Positions 30,174 to 39,147 of a stretch of DNA of 64,000 nt are shown piece after piece; positions within the stretch are counted from its first letter, which is position 1, and the number at the start of each line of letters is the position of its first letter. The DNA lies in assembly GCA_947476465.1 (NCBI GenBank), contig CANJQN010000008.1:1-64000 (forward strand). The letters run 5' to 3'. The position numbers and the translations under genes are program-made. The DNA comes from Comamonadaceae bacterium. Lineage in GTDB: Bacteria > Pseudomonadota > Gammaproteobacteria > Burkholderiales > Burkholderiaceae_C. Below the pieces are notes generated by a model. The model did not search any database and was not told where the DNA came from. It saw only the letters and a list, made by a program, of their open reading frames with translations.

Positions 30174-31376
30174 TCAGCCCTGCGAGCGGGACCATCCGCG
30201 GGCGATCTCCAGCACGCGGTCGACATCGTCCGTGCTGTTGTACAGGTGGAAGGAAAAGCGAAGCATGTCCTTGCGGATCGATAGCTTGACACCGCCGGCG
30301 GCCAGCGCGTCGTACAGCGACTGCATGCGCGCATCGCCCGAGGCGTTGTGGCCTTCGCCCGGGTTGCCGACGCTGACCAGGTGATCGCGCCGAGGGTGCA
30401 CGGGCCCGCCGCGCACCGGCAGCCCGAGCTCACACAGCCCGGCGGCCAGCTGGTTGGCCAGAGCGCGCGCGTGCACCTCGATGTGAGCGACCCCGACCGT
30501 GTCCAGAAGGCCGAGGGCGGCTTCCATCGCGGCGGCCGCCAGGAAGTTGTAGTTGCCCAGGTCGAATCGGCGCGCCGCCGGCATCAGCCGCAAGTGGCCG
30601 CTCGCGGCGGCCGCTTCCCCGGCCTCGCCCAGATCGACGCCAAAGCGCGCCAGGTACACCGGGCTGAGCCGCTCGGCCCACTCGCGGCGCACGTAAAGAA
30701 AGCCCATGCCGTATGGGCCGAGCAGGCCCTTTTGCGTCGAGACGGCCAACGCGTCGATCGGCAGGGCCGCCAGATCCAGGTGGCCGATGCCGACGGTCTG
30801 GGCACCGTCGAGCAGCAGCAGCGCGCCGACGCGCCGGCAGGCCTGGCCCAACAGCTCCAAGGGTGTGCGAAAGCCGGGCGTGAAGGTGTGGGTGCAGGCG
30901 GTGACGATGCGGGTGCGCTCGTCCACGGCGGCGGCCATCGCTGCCACCGGGTACTCGCCGTCTTGCGGGCGCAGGCTGCGCACCTGCACGCCCAGGCGCC
31001 GCGCCAGGTTGCGCCAGACGTAGATGTTGTTGGCGTGCTCAAGCTCTTCGCACAGCACGACGTTGTCACCGGGCCGCCAATCGATGCCGTTGGCGACGAT
31101 GTTCAGGCCTTCCGAGATGTTCTTGGTGATGGCGATCTCGTCGGCGCTGGCGTTGACCAGCCGGGCATAAGCGTTGCGGGCGGCCTCGATCGAGCGGAAC
31201 ATGGCCGCCTTGTCACCGCCGGTCTCGGCCGCGTCGAGGAAGCGCTCGATCGCCGCGCGTACGGGGGTGCACAGCGGCGCCCGCCCGGCCACGTCCAGAT
31301 AGGTCAATTGCAGCAAGCCGGGGAAGAGGGCGCGGGCGTCGGTCAGGGCGTTGGGGGTGGCGGTCATGAGGTTCAT
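30174..31376 (-). CDS. class V aminotransferase-like PLP enzyme
   Basis: 400 residues from MNLMTATPNA. Fold type I: Asp190 (LLLDGAQTVG) binds the pyridine nitrogen and Lys216 (STQKGLLGPYG) should form the Schiff base. Similar proteins include cysteine desulfurase-like and isopenicillin N epimerase-like enzymes, so it may be a transaminase, a lyase or an epimerase. No desulfurase Cys loop is evident. Its start overlaps the end of the amidase gene by four bases, so it is coupled within the long operon. Confidence 0.85.
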   Translation of the reverse strand: MNLMTATPNALTDARALFPGLLQLTYLDVAGRAPLCTPVRAAIERFLDAAETGGDKAAMFRSIEAARNAYARLVNASADEIAITKNISEGLNIVANGIDWRPGDNVVLCEELEHANNIYVWRNLARRLGVQVRSLRPQDGEYPVAAMAAAVDERTRIVTACTHTFTPGFRTPLELLGQACRRVGALLLLDGAQTVGIGHLDLAALPIDALAVSTQKGLLGPYGMGFLYVRREWAERLSPVYLARFGVDLGEAGEAAAASGHLRLMPAARRFDLGNYNFLAAAAMEAALGLLDTVGVAHIEVHARALANQLAAGLCELGLPVRGGPVHPRRDHLVSVGNPGEGHNASGDARMQSLYDALAAGGVKLSIRKDMLRFSFHLYNSTDDVDRVLEIARGWSRSQG

Positions 31377-32665
31377 GGGTGGCGCCGGAACAAGGCTTCC
31401 AGCCAGGTGGCATGCGAGAGCAGGGCGGCATCGCGCCGGGCGCCGGCGATGAACTGAAGGCCCAGCGGAAGCCCCCGTGCGCCGGTCGAATGCGGCAGCG
31501 TCAAGGCCGGCAGGCCGAGCGCCGTCCACAGGCGGTTGAAGGTGGCCTTGCCGGTGCTCTGAAGCCCTTGAGGCGCTTCACCCGGAGCGGCCGGCGCCAG
31601 CAGCAGATCGACACCGGCGAGCAGGTCGGTCATTTGGCGCTGGCAGTCTTGCCGCAGCGCGAGCGCGGCCTCGTACGCCTGCGGCGGCAAGGCAAGACCG
31701 GTCTCGATGCGCCCGCGGATCGCGGCCGACAGGTGCTCGCGCGCGCCGCGGTACTCGGGCTGGAGCGCCCGCGCGAGCTCGAAGTACTCGATGTGCTTGT
31801 GGGCCTCGCCCATGCCGTCGAAGGACGGCGGCAGGTCAAGGGTGCGCACCTGCACACCGGCGCCCGCCAGTTGCGACATCGCTTGCTCGATGGCGGCCAG
31901 CATGGGCGGCTCCACCTCGCTCCAATCGCTGTCCCGGCACAGCGCAATGCTGGCGGGACGCGTGGCCTGCGCGGGCGCGAGATCGGCTCGGCCGGTGAGC
32001 GCGCTCACCAGCCAAGCGGCGTCCTCGACGCTGCGGGAAAAGGTGCCGACCGTGTCGAAGGTGTCCGACAGCTGCTTGACGCCGAAGCGGTTGATCAAGC
32101 CGTGACTGGGCTTGAAGCCGACGATGCCGCAAAAGCTGGCGGGCCGGATCACCGAGCCGCCGGTTTGCGTGCCGATCGCCAGCGGCACCATGCCGTCCGC
32201 GACCGCCGCGGCCGAGCCGCTGGACGAGCCGCCCGGCGTGTGGGCGGGGTTCATGGGGTGCGTGGTGGGACCGGGATGGCTGGCGGCGAACTCGGTCGTC
32301 ACCGTCTTGCCCAGCACCAACGCGCCGGCGTGGCGCGACATGGCCACGGCGCCAGCGTCTTGCGCGGCGATGCGGTCGCGGTGGATCGGCGAGCCGCAAC
32401 CGGTGGGCAGGCCGGCGCAGTCGATGATGTCCTTCCAGCCGACAGGCACGCCGTGCAGCGCGCCGGATGCCGCCCGGGTGTCGGCCTCGCGGGCCTGCCG
32501 CAGCGCCTCCTCGCGGTCCAGATGGGCCCAGGCGCGCACGACGGGTTCGCGTGCATCGATGCGGGCCAGCAGCGCCTCCATCAGCGCCTGGCTGCGAAGC
32601 GTGCCGGCGGCGATGGCCTTGGCCGCGGCGCGGGCGCCCAATTGGTGAAGAGGCGGCGTGCTCAT
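31373..32665 (-). CDS. amidase-signature family hydrolase 2
   Basis: 430 residues from MSTPPLHQLGARAAA; the ATG overlaps the stop of the M20 gene by four bases. The amidase triad is recognisable as Lys78 (PVGWKDIID), the cis-Ser loop PGGSSSGSAAAVA near 145-157, and Ser171 (GTQTGGSVIRP). It is shorter than amidase 1 and lacks the AtzG-like extension. With the adjacent M20 amidohydrolase it probably removes amide or carbamoyl groups from successive intermediates. Confidence 0.9.
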   Translation of the reverse strand: MSTPPLHQLGARAAAKAIAAGTLRSQALMEALLARIDAREPVVRAWAHLDREEALRQAREADTRAASGALHGVPVGWKDIIDCAGLPTGCGSPIHRDRIAAQDAGAVAMSRHAGALVLGKTVTTEFAASHPGPTTHPMNPAHTPGGSSSGSAAAVADGMVPLAIGTQTGGSVIRPASFCGIVGFKPSHGLINRFGVKQLSDTFDTVGTFSRSVEDAAWLVSALTGRADLAPAQATRPASIALCRDSDWSEVEPPMLAAIEQAMSQLAGAGVQVRTLDLPPSFDGMGEAHKHIEYFELARALQPEYRGAREHLSAAIRGRIETGLALPPQAYEAALALRQDCQRQMTDLLAGVDLLLAPAAPGEAPQGLQSTGKATFNRLWTALGLPALTLPHSTGARGLPLGLQFIAGARRDAALLSHATWLEALFRRHP

Positions 32666-33963
32666 TGCAGCAACTGCCACGCGAGCAGCCGTGTGGCGTG
32701 GGCGAAGTCGTCGAGGTTCATGGCTTCATGGGGGTTGTGGCTGCCGTGGTCGTTACGAACGAAGATCATGGCCGTTGGCACGCCCGCGGCGGCAAAATCC
32801 GCCGCGTCATGGCCGGCGCCGCTGGGCAGGCGCATGGCGGGGATTTTCAGTTGCGCGCAGCCGGCGTCCAGCGAATCGACCAGCTTCGGATCCATCACCG
32901 CCGGGTGTGAGGTGTTGAACGCGCCCAGGTCGATCCGCACGCGGCGCGCCGTGGCGATCTCGCCGGCCAGGTGCCGCGCCAGCGTCACCATGCGCTCGAG
33001 CGTGGCGGCGTTCTGGCTGCGCAGGTCGATGGAGAAGTCCAGCCGCCCCGGCACCTTGGTGATCGAGTGTCTTTGCGCATCGGTGAACAGGCGGCCCACC
33101 GTGAACACCAGGTCGCCACCCTCGGCGCGCACGCGCGTCCAGGCCTGGTCCATCCGGTGGCAGAACTCGGCGCCGGCCAGCACCGCATCGTGCCGATACT
33201 CATGCGGCACCGCGCCGCTGTGCGCATCGACACCGTGGATGGTGGCTTCGCGGGCGCGCGCGCTGCCGCGGATCCCCGTGACGACGCCGACCGGCAGCCC
33301 CCGCTCGACCAGCACCGGGCCCTGCTCGATGTGCAGCTCCAGGAAGCCGTGGCAGCGCGACGGATCGATGGAGCGGTGTCCGAGGCGGATCTCCTGCGGC
33401 CGTGCGCCCGCGCTGACCATGCCGTCGTACAGGCTGCGCCCGTCGCGCAGGTGCCGGGCGCGTTGCAGCTCCTGGGGGTCGAGCATGCCCAGGGCGGCGC
33501 GGCTGCCCACGTGGCTTTGGAAATCGCCCCGGTACCAACTGCTGGCTTCCTCCGCGCGGAACGCAGCCAGCACAATGTCGCGCCGCGGTCGCTGCCCGCA
33601 AGCGTGCAGGGCCTGCAGCACCGCCAGGCCGGCGACCACCCCGGCAGCCCCGTCGTAGTTGCCGCCCTGCGGCACCGAGTCCAGGTGGGAGCCGGTGACC
33701 CAGGCGGGCGCGCCGCGGTCGTGGCCGGGCGAGGTCAGCCACAGGTTGCCGGCGAAATCGACCGACGTTTCAAGGCCCAGCGCGCGGCCGCGCGCCAGCA
33801 GCAGGTCATGCGCGTGCTGCTCGCCGGCGCCGAAGGTGTCGCGCTCGACGCCGCCTTCAGGCCAGGGCGCCCGCAACAGCGCGAACAGCTCGGCGCTGCC
33901 CTGCACCGCTTCGCGCAAGGCGGGCTCGAGTGTGGCGTCCAGGCCTGCGTCAGCTGCGTGCAT
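32662..33963 (-). CDS. M20-family Zn-dependent amidohydrolase (hydantoinase/carbamoylase type)
   Basis: 433 residues. The sequence matches the HyuC/AllC group (N-carbamoyl-L-amino acid hydrolases and allantoate amidohydrolases): GSHLDSVPQGGNYDGAAG with His93 and Asp104, FRAEEASSW with the metal Glu, ELHIEQGPVL, and a C-terminal SHNPHEAMN with the last His. It should hydrolyse an N-carbamoyl or ureido acid. The start overlaps the end of PrpD 2 by 14 bases; the stop overlaps the amidase 2 start. Confidence 0.9.
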   Translation of the reverse strand: MHAADAGLDATLEPALREAVQGSAELFALLRAPWPEGGVERDTFGAGEQHAHDLLLARGRALGLETSVDFAGNLWLTSPGHDRGAPAWVTGSHLDSVPQGGNYDGAAGVVAGLAVLQALHACGQRPRRDIVLAAFRAEEASSWYRGDFQSHVGSRAALGMLDPQELQRARHLRDGRSLYDGMVSAGARPQEIRLGHRSIDPSRCHGFLELHIEQGPVLVERGLPVGVVTGIRGSARAREATIHGVDAHSGAVPHEYRHDAVLAGAEFCHRMDQAWTRVRAEGGDLVFTVGRLFTDAQRHSITKVPGRLDFSIDLRSQNAATLERMVTLARHLAGEIATARRVRIDLGAFNTSHPAVMDPKLVDSLDAGCAQLKIPAMRLPSGAGHDAADFAAAGVPTAMIFVRNDHGSHNPHEAMNLDDFAHATRLLAWQLLQ

Positions 33964-35341
33964 GGGCCAGCAGGTCTTGCCAGGGCCGCGCGAGCAGCGC
34001 GGGCGGCAGTTCGATCAGCCGCAGCAGATCGTCCGCCAGTTGCGGCGATGCCGCGCCGGCCAGGCGCCGTATCTTGTCTTCGATGACGCCGGCCTCCCAC
34101 GGCCGGTCCGGCCCGCCGCGCGCGCTGAGGCACTCGGTGTGCACTTCGCGCCCGTCGGTCAGCACCAGGCGCAAGCGCGCCGGCCGATCGTGCGGTCGCG
34201 GCAGTGCCGGCTCGAAGCGGGTCAGGTGCACCCGATGGCGCAAGCGTGCAACGCTTTTGTCGGCCAGGGCGTGGGCACTGAAAGCGGGCGCGTCCGCATG
34301 GCCGTGCACCAGCGTGGTTGCCAGCACGTGGGCAAAGCTGAACTTCCCCGCCAGGGACGTGTCCGGGTCGGGGTTGGTCATCGCGGGCCGGTGGGTGGCC
34401 AGGTGGATTTCCTTCACGTCCGCCACGCCCATGCCGGCCGGCAGGGCCGCGCGGGCCTGCAGCGTCGCTTCCACCGCCGAGTGGGTGGATTGGCAGCAGG
34501 CGTGAATCTTGTGATAGCCGTTGGCCACGGCCCACTCCTGGCCCAGGGACTGTGTGAGCGCATCCGGATTGGGCAACTGGCCGAGCAGTTCGGTGAACAC
34601 CGACCAGGGCCCATCGGCCATGCCACCGATGCCCAAGCCGGACCAGTCCGCGGCGCGCATCCCGTTGGCGGTGCCGACGGCGGACCAGACGTTGCGCACC
34701 AGAGCGCCGTTGACGGCATGCGAAAAGCCGCCCACGGTGATGAGCGTGGCCGAAGCGGTCAGCGCCGCGTGCATGCGCGCGGCCTCGAACCGCCGGCACA
34801 CCGCCACCGCCATCGCGCCGCCGATGGCCGCGGTCTGGGGGTGCGGGTGCAGCGTCATCTGCGGGTAGACCCAGCAGCGCGCGATGCGCGCTGTGATCTC
34901 GTAGGACAGCGCCATCGCATCGACCAGTTCACCCACTGTCAGGCCCAGCACTTCGGCTTCGGCCAGCAGCGCCGGAATGACGTACAGGCCAGCATGGCAG
35001 GGCGCCAGCCGGTAGCCCTCGTCCAGTTCGCACCAGCTGCCGGCGATGCCGTTGGCCAGCGCCGCCGGGATGCGCCCGCTCTGCGGGAAGCCCTGGCGAA
35101 AGACGGTGGCGCGCTCGTGCCCGCCGTCCTCGGCGCCGAGCTGGCGGTGCACCTGCTGCACTTCAGGCTCGTCCTGCGCAGCAATGATCGCGGCCAGGTT
35201 GTCGGCCAGCACGAGCGCGGCCTTCTTCCGGGCAGCTTGCGGGATGTCGCGGGCCGCGGGTGAACATGCCCAGTCGACAAGGCTGCGCAAACCCTCGGCC
35301 GTTCGGGCCTGCAGCTGGGCATCGGCGGGCGAGCGGGTCAT
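33950..35341 (-). CDS. MmgE/PrpD family protein 2
   Basis: 463 residues from MTRSPADAQLQART. The closest paralogue in the window is PrpD 1: both have WCELDEGY/LELDEGY, CHAGLYV-PALLA, ACCQSTHSAVEATL-type and CLSARGGPDRP motifs. The start overlaps the stop of PrpD 3 by four bases, so it is translationally coupled. Function within the family (dehydratase, decarboxylase, epimerase) cannot be told. Confidence 0.85.
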   Translation of the reverse strand: MTRSPADAQLQARTAEGLRSLVDWACSPAARDIPQAARKKAALVLADNLAAIIAAQDEPEVQQVHRQLGAEDGGHERATVFRQGFPQSGRIPAALANGIAGSWCELDEGYRLAPCHAGLYVIPALLAEAEVLGLTVGELVDAMALSYEITARIARCWVYPQMTLHPHPQTAAIGGAMAVAVCRRFEAARMHAALTASATLITVGGFSHAVNGALVRNVWSAVGTANGMRAADWSGLGIGGMADGPWSVFTELLGQLPNPDALTQSLGQEWAVANGYHKIHACCQSTHSAVEATLQARAALPAGMGVADVKEIHLATHRPAMTNPDPDTSLAGKFSFAHVLATTLVHGHADAPAFSAHALADKSVARLRHRVHLTRFEPALPRPHDRPARLRLVLTDGREVHTECLSARGGPDRPWEAGVIEDKIRRLAGAASPQLADDLLRLIELPPALLARPWQDLLAHARS

Positions 35342-36732
35342 GTGGTCTTTCGTGCAAGGGCCGGGTGGCCGGCATGCGCCTGCGCGGGCTCGCACAGGTC
35401 CAGGAGCCGGCGGGCGGGGTGCTGCTCGATCTCATCGACCGCGTCCGACAGCGCGCGGCTGCCCGCGTCTCCCAAGAGCGGCCGTGTGAGCGTGGCGAAC
35501 TTCGCCGCGAGCCGTTCGCCCTGAAAGCGCAGATCGGTGCAAGGCACGCCAGTGTCGAAGCGCTCGCGCAGCACGCGTGCGTCGCGCAGCGTCACGACGA
35601 CCTCGGAATCGAACGTCGACCAGCCGTCCACAAACTCGACATGGGCGAGCGAGCGAAGCCGCTGCACATCGGCGCGCGAGATCGTCTCCACGCTGTACAG
35701 ATCCTGGTCGCCGGTGTCCAGTCCCAGCAGCGCCATCGCGGTGGCCAGCCGCAGACTGAACTTGGCTTGCGCCGGCGTGCGGGGGTCTGCGATGTTGCAG
35801 GTGCTGTCGGCCACCTTCTCGGCCCGGATCACAATGTTCTCCACCTCGTGCGCTTGCACGCCCTGGCGCAGCAGGGCCAGCGCCGCCTCGATCGCCGAGT
35901 GCGTGCCGTAGCAGGCGGCGTGGTACTTGAACAGGTTCTCGCGCATCAGAAAGCGCTTGGGGTTGGCCAGCGCGTCCTGCGGACGATAGTCGGGGCTGAG
36001 CGTGCTTGCGAACCCGCGCGCGCACTCGAGGATGTCGGGCCGGCTGGTCAGCCCCTGTTGCGCCCACAGCGCCGCCTCGATGCCATTGCGCGCCGCCAGC
36101 CCTGCGTGCAGCGGCTTACAGGGCGTGCCGAACATCGCCTTGAGCCCCGCCGCCATCGTCGCGGCGATGCCCACCGCATGCAGCGACTGCGCTTGGTCCA
36201 GCCGCAGCATCCGGGCGGCGGCCAGGGCCGCGCCCAGGATGCCGACGCTGGCCGTGGCGTGGTAGCCGCGGGCGTAATGCCCGGGCTCGACCACCAGGCC
36301 GACGCGGCAGGAAAACTCATAGCCGGTCACAAACGCCATGAAGGTGTCGGCGCCCGAGGCATCGGTCGCATCCGCCAGGGCCAGCACGGCGGGCCCGATC
36401 ACGGCCGAGGGATGGCCGTTGATGGACAGGTTCACGTCGTCGAAGTCGAGCACGTGCGCGGCGGTGCCGTTCACCAGGGCGGCGGACCGCAAGCCCAGAC
36501 GTTCGCTGCTGCCGATGATGCGGGCGGCCGTGCGGCCGCCTTCGGCACGCGCGTCGTCGCGCAGTTGGCGTGGCAGTGGGTCGTGGGCACCGGCCAGCGT
36601 GACGCCGAGCAGGTCCAGCAAGCACTGGCGCGCCAGCAGGGCCACGTCGTCGGGAATGTCCTGGCGCCGCAGCGCCAGTGCGCGCCGCACGAGTGTGACG
36701 GTCAGGGCGGAGTCATCCATGTGCGAGGGCAT
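35338..36732 (-). CDS. MmgE/PrpD family protein 3
   Basis: 464 residues from MPSHMDDSALTVTLV; the ATG overlaps the upstream deacetylase stop by one base (TGATG). It has the more canonical PrpD active-site region AAHVLDFDDVNLSINGHPS, LARGYHATASVG-like GYHATAS, and CKPLHAGLAARNG. It is closest to PrpD 4 at 39144. The two could be successive enzymes or subunits. Confidence 0.87.
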   Translation of the reverse strand: MPSHMDDSALTVTLVRRALALRRQDIPDDVALLARQCLLDLLGVTLAGAHDPLPRQLRDDARAEGGRTAARIIGSSERLGLRSAALVNGTAAHVLDFDDVNLSINGHPSAVIGPAVLALADATDASGADTFMAFVTGYEFSCRVGLVVEPGHYARGYHATASVGILGAALAAARMLRLDQAQSLHAVGIAATMAAGLKAMFGTPCKPLHAGLAARNGIEAALWAQQGLTSRPDILECARGFASTLSPDYRPQDALANPKRFLMRENLFKYHAACYGTHSAIEAALALLRQGVQAHEVENIVIRAEKVADSTCNIADPRTPAQAKFSLRLATAMALLGLDTGDQDLYSVETISRADVQRLRSLAHVEFVDGWSTFDSEVVVTLRDARVLRERFDTGVPCTDLRFQGERLAAKFATLTRPLLGDAGSRALSDAVDEIEQHPARRLLDLCEPAQAHAGHPALARKTT

Positions 36733-37616
36733 CAGAAGGTCGACCCGGAAGCCTTCCAGGCATCGACGATCTCGCTGCCTGTGGCGCACCAGACGCCGGC
36801 ATGGCTGGTGATGTAGCGCAGCGCCCGATCAAGCCCGCCGATGCGGTGCGGCACGCCGATCAGGTAGGGGTGCAGGCAGATGGCCATGACCCGGCCCGAT
36901 TGCGCGCCCTCCTCGTACAACACGTCGAACTGGTTGCGGATCATCTGCTCGAACTCGTCGATCGACCGGTCGCGGTAATACAGCTGGGGCGAATCGTTGA
37001 TCTCGTAAGAGTAGGGCATGTACACCAGCCGGTTCGGCGAGGTGTTCATGTAGTAGGGCTGGTCGTCGTTGACCCAGTCCGACACGTACTCCACTCCGGC
37101 GGCGGCCAATACGTCCAACGTGCTCCAGGTCTCGGCCAGGCCCGACCCCAGCCAGCCGCGCGGACGCCGGCCCGAGAAGCGCTCGAGCTTGTCGAGCGAG
37201 CCGTGGATCACGGCCAGCTCCTCCTGCGGGTTCATGCCGGTCAGGCGCACGCTGTTGGTCAGGTTGTGGCCCATCAGCTCCCAGTCGCGCTTGAGCGCGT
37301 CTTCCAGGATCTGGGGATGGTGGTCGACGATGTCGGCATTGACCGTGGCCGTGGCGCGAATACCATAGCGCTGCAGCACGTCCATCACGCGAAAGATGCC
37401 GATGCGATTGCCGTAGTCGCGCTGTCCCCAGGGGCGAACGGTGGGCACCTCGGTGCCCGCCTTTTCGAAGGGATGCCCGGCCATCGGCCGCTTGAGCGAG
37501 AAGAACTCAATGTTTGGGATCACCCAAAGCGCCAGCCGCGCGCCGTTGGGCCAGCGCAGCACGGGCCGGCGGTTGATCGGGGTGTAGGCAAACGGACCGT
37601 AGTCACTGGGCTCCAT
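36732..37616 (-). CDS. PuuE-like polysaccharide deacetylase family protein 2
   Basis: 294 residues from MEPSDYGPFAYTPINRRPVL. It is strongly similar to deacetylase 1 (LALWVIPNIEFF; RDYGNRIGIFR; RGWLGSGLAETWSTLDVL; AICLHPYLIGVPHR). The canonical metal triad is again degenerate (MGHNLTNSVRL). It is probably a PuuE-type hydrolase of a cyclic amide or ureide. It sits 22 bp downstream of the flavoprotein gene and is coupled to PrpD 3. Confidence 0.85.
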   Translation of the reverse strand: MEPSDYGPFAYTPINRRPVLRWPNGARLALWVIPNIEFFSLKRPMAGHPFEKAGTEVPTVRPWGQRDYGNRIGIFRVMDVLQRYGIRATATVNADIVDHHPQILEDALKRDWELMGHNLTNSVRLTGMNPQEELAVIHGSLDKLERFSGRRPRGWLGSGLAETWSTLDVLAAAGVEYVSDWVNDDQPYYMNTSPNRLVYMPYSYEINDSPQLYYRDRSIDEFEQMIRNQFDVLYEEGAQSGRVMAICLHPYLIGVPHRIGGLDRALRYITSHAGVWCATGSEIVDAWKASGSTF

Positions 37617-37638
37617 CGTGTTTTCCTTGATGCATGAA

Positions 37639-39147
37639 TCAGGCCATCGCCGCGCGGCCGGCGCCTTCTCCGGCGAGCTTGCCGAACACCGCCCCGGAGA
37701 CCAGGCCGGTGCCGCTGGGATAGTTGAAGTAGAACAGGCCGCCAACCATTTCGCCGGCGCAAAAGAGGCCAGGGATCGGCTCATGGGTGACGTCGAGCAC
37801 CTGACCATTGTCCGCGTCGATGCGCAGCCCGCCAAACGTGAAGGTGATGCCGCAGGTGGTGGCATAGGCATCGAAGGGCGGGGTGTCGAGCTTTTGGGCC
37901 CAGTTGCTCTTGGGCGGCTCGATGCCCACGGTGCCCTTGCCATCCTTGACGGTGTGGTTGAACGCAACGTCGTCGCGCACCGCGGCGTTGTACTCGCGCG
38001 CTGACTTGAGAAACTGCTGCGCGTCGACGCCTTCAAGTTTGGTTGCCAGTTCCTCCAGCGTGTTGGCGCTGACCTTGGTCATCATCTTGATGCGGTATTC
38101 CGAACGCAGCAGCTTGGATACCTTGGCGTCAAAGACCTGCCAGGCGAACTGCCCCGGTTGCTTGAGTACCTCACCGCCATACTTGGCGTAGGTGAAGGAG
38201 TGGAAGTCCAGGCCCTCGTCGACGAAACGCTTGCCGTGCGCGTTGATCAGCAGGCCGAAGATGTAGCTGTGCTTCTGGAACTGGTCACCCACATTCAGGT
38301 CGCCATAGGGCGGGGCGTTCAGGTCCCAGCCGGTCGCATGCGCGCCGGACCAGTTGCCATGGCTGGCCGCACCGATGTCCAGTGCCATTCGCAGCCCGGT
38401 GCCCTGGTTGAAGCGTGAGCCGCGCACCTTGGCCAGTTCCCAGCCTGGGCCGAGGTAGCGGGTGCGCATTTCCGGATTGGCTTCGAAGCCGCCGCAGGCC
38501 AGCACCACGCAGCGCGCGGCGAACACCACCGGCTTTCCATCCTGGATGGCGCGCACGCCCACGACGCGGTTGCCGTCCATCACGAGTGCCTTGGCGGGCG
38601 TCTTGTAGTGGATGTCGACATCCGCCTTGGCCGCCGCCTTGTCCAGGTATTCCACCAGGCCGCTGCCACCGCCCGACACCTCCACCGGCATGCGGCCGAA
38701 GAAGCGCCGCTTGCCATCGACGAGCGCGGACTGGCGGCCGTAGTTGGCGATGAATCTCACCCCCTTGGCGCGCAGCCACACCATGATGTCAAGGCTGCGC
38801 GTGACCAGCAGTTCCGACAGTTGCGGGTCGGTCTTGAACTGGGTCAGGCGGAACAGGTCGTCGTAGTACTCGTCGGTGGTGTTGGTGCCGAAGTCGGCGT
38901 CCGCGATCTCGGCGTCGGTGATGTCGATCACCTTGCGCAGGTCGTCCAAGCCGCCGAAGGCGAAACGCATCACCCCGCCCGCGAAGCGGCTGTTGCCGCC
39001 GCTCTCGTCTGTCGAGGCGGCCTCCAGCATGCCTACCTTCGCGCCCTGGTCCCGCGCCGCCAGCGCGGCGCACAAGGCCGCGTTGCCCTTGCCGACAACG
39101 ATCACGTCATAGTTGTAGGTTTTTTCCACATCTGTCCTTTTTGTCAT
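37639..39147 (-). CDS. FAD-dependent dehydrogenase, TcuA/fumarate reductase-like
   Basis: 502 residues from MTKRTDVEKTYNYDVIVVG. An FAD dinucleotide-binding site VIVVGKGNAALCAALAA is followed by ESGGNSRFAGGVMRFAF and a C-terminal GLFCAGEMVGGLFYFNYPSG, typical of flavoprotein subunits such as tricarballylate dehydrogenase TcuA, flavocytochrome c and 3-ketosteroid dehydrogenases. No signal peptide is seen. It may introduce a double bond into a carboxylate. The start overlaps the PrpD 4 stop by four bases. TcuB was not found in the window. Confidence 0.85.
   Translation of the reverse strand: MTKRTDVEKTYNYDVIVVGKGNAALCAALAARDQGAKVGMLEAASTDESGGNSRFAGGVMRFAFGGLDDLRKVIDITDAEIADADFGTNTTDEYYDDLFRLTQFKTDPQLSELLVTRSLDIMVWLRAKGVRFIANYGRQSALVDGKRRFFGRMPVEVSGGGSGLVEYLDKAAAKADVDIHYKTPAKALVMDGNRVVGVRAIQDGKPVVFAARCVVLACGGFEANPEMRTRYLGPGWELAKVRGSRFNQGTGLRMALDIGAASHGNWSGAHATGWDLNAPPYGDLNVGDQFQKHSYIFGLLINAHGKRFVDEGLDFHSFTYAKYGGEVLKQPGQFAWQVFDAKVSKLLRSEYRIKMMTKVSANTLEELATKLEGVDAQQFLKSAREYNAAVRDDVAFNHTVKDGKGTVGIEPPKSNWAQKLDTPPFDAYATTCGITFTFGGLRIDADNGQVLDVTHEPIPGLFCAGEMVGGLFYFNYPSGTGLVSGAVFGKLAGEGAGRAAMA

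Noticed and set aside
31379..33658. 759-codon plus-strand frame
   Set aside because: Antisense to the amidase and M20 genes, with Arg/Gly/Ala-rich translation typical of shadows.
36732..38036. N-terminal extension of deacetylase 2 by 140 codons
   Set aside because: The extra part is antisense-free but out of frame with the flavoprotein gene it overlaps; paralogues start at the YGPF region.
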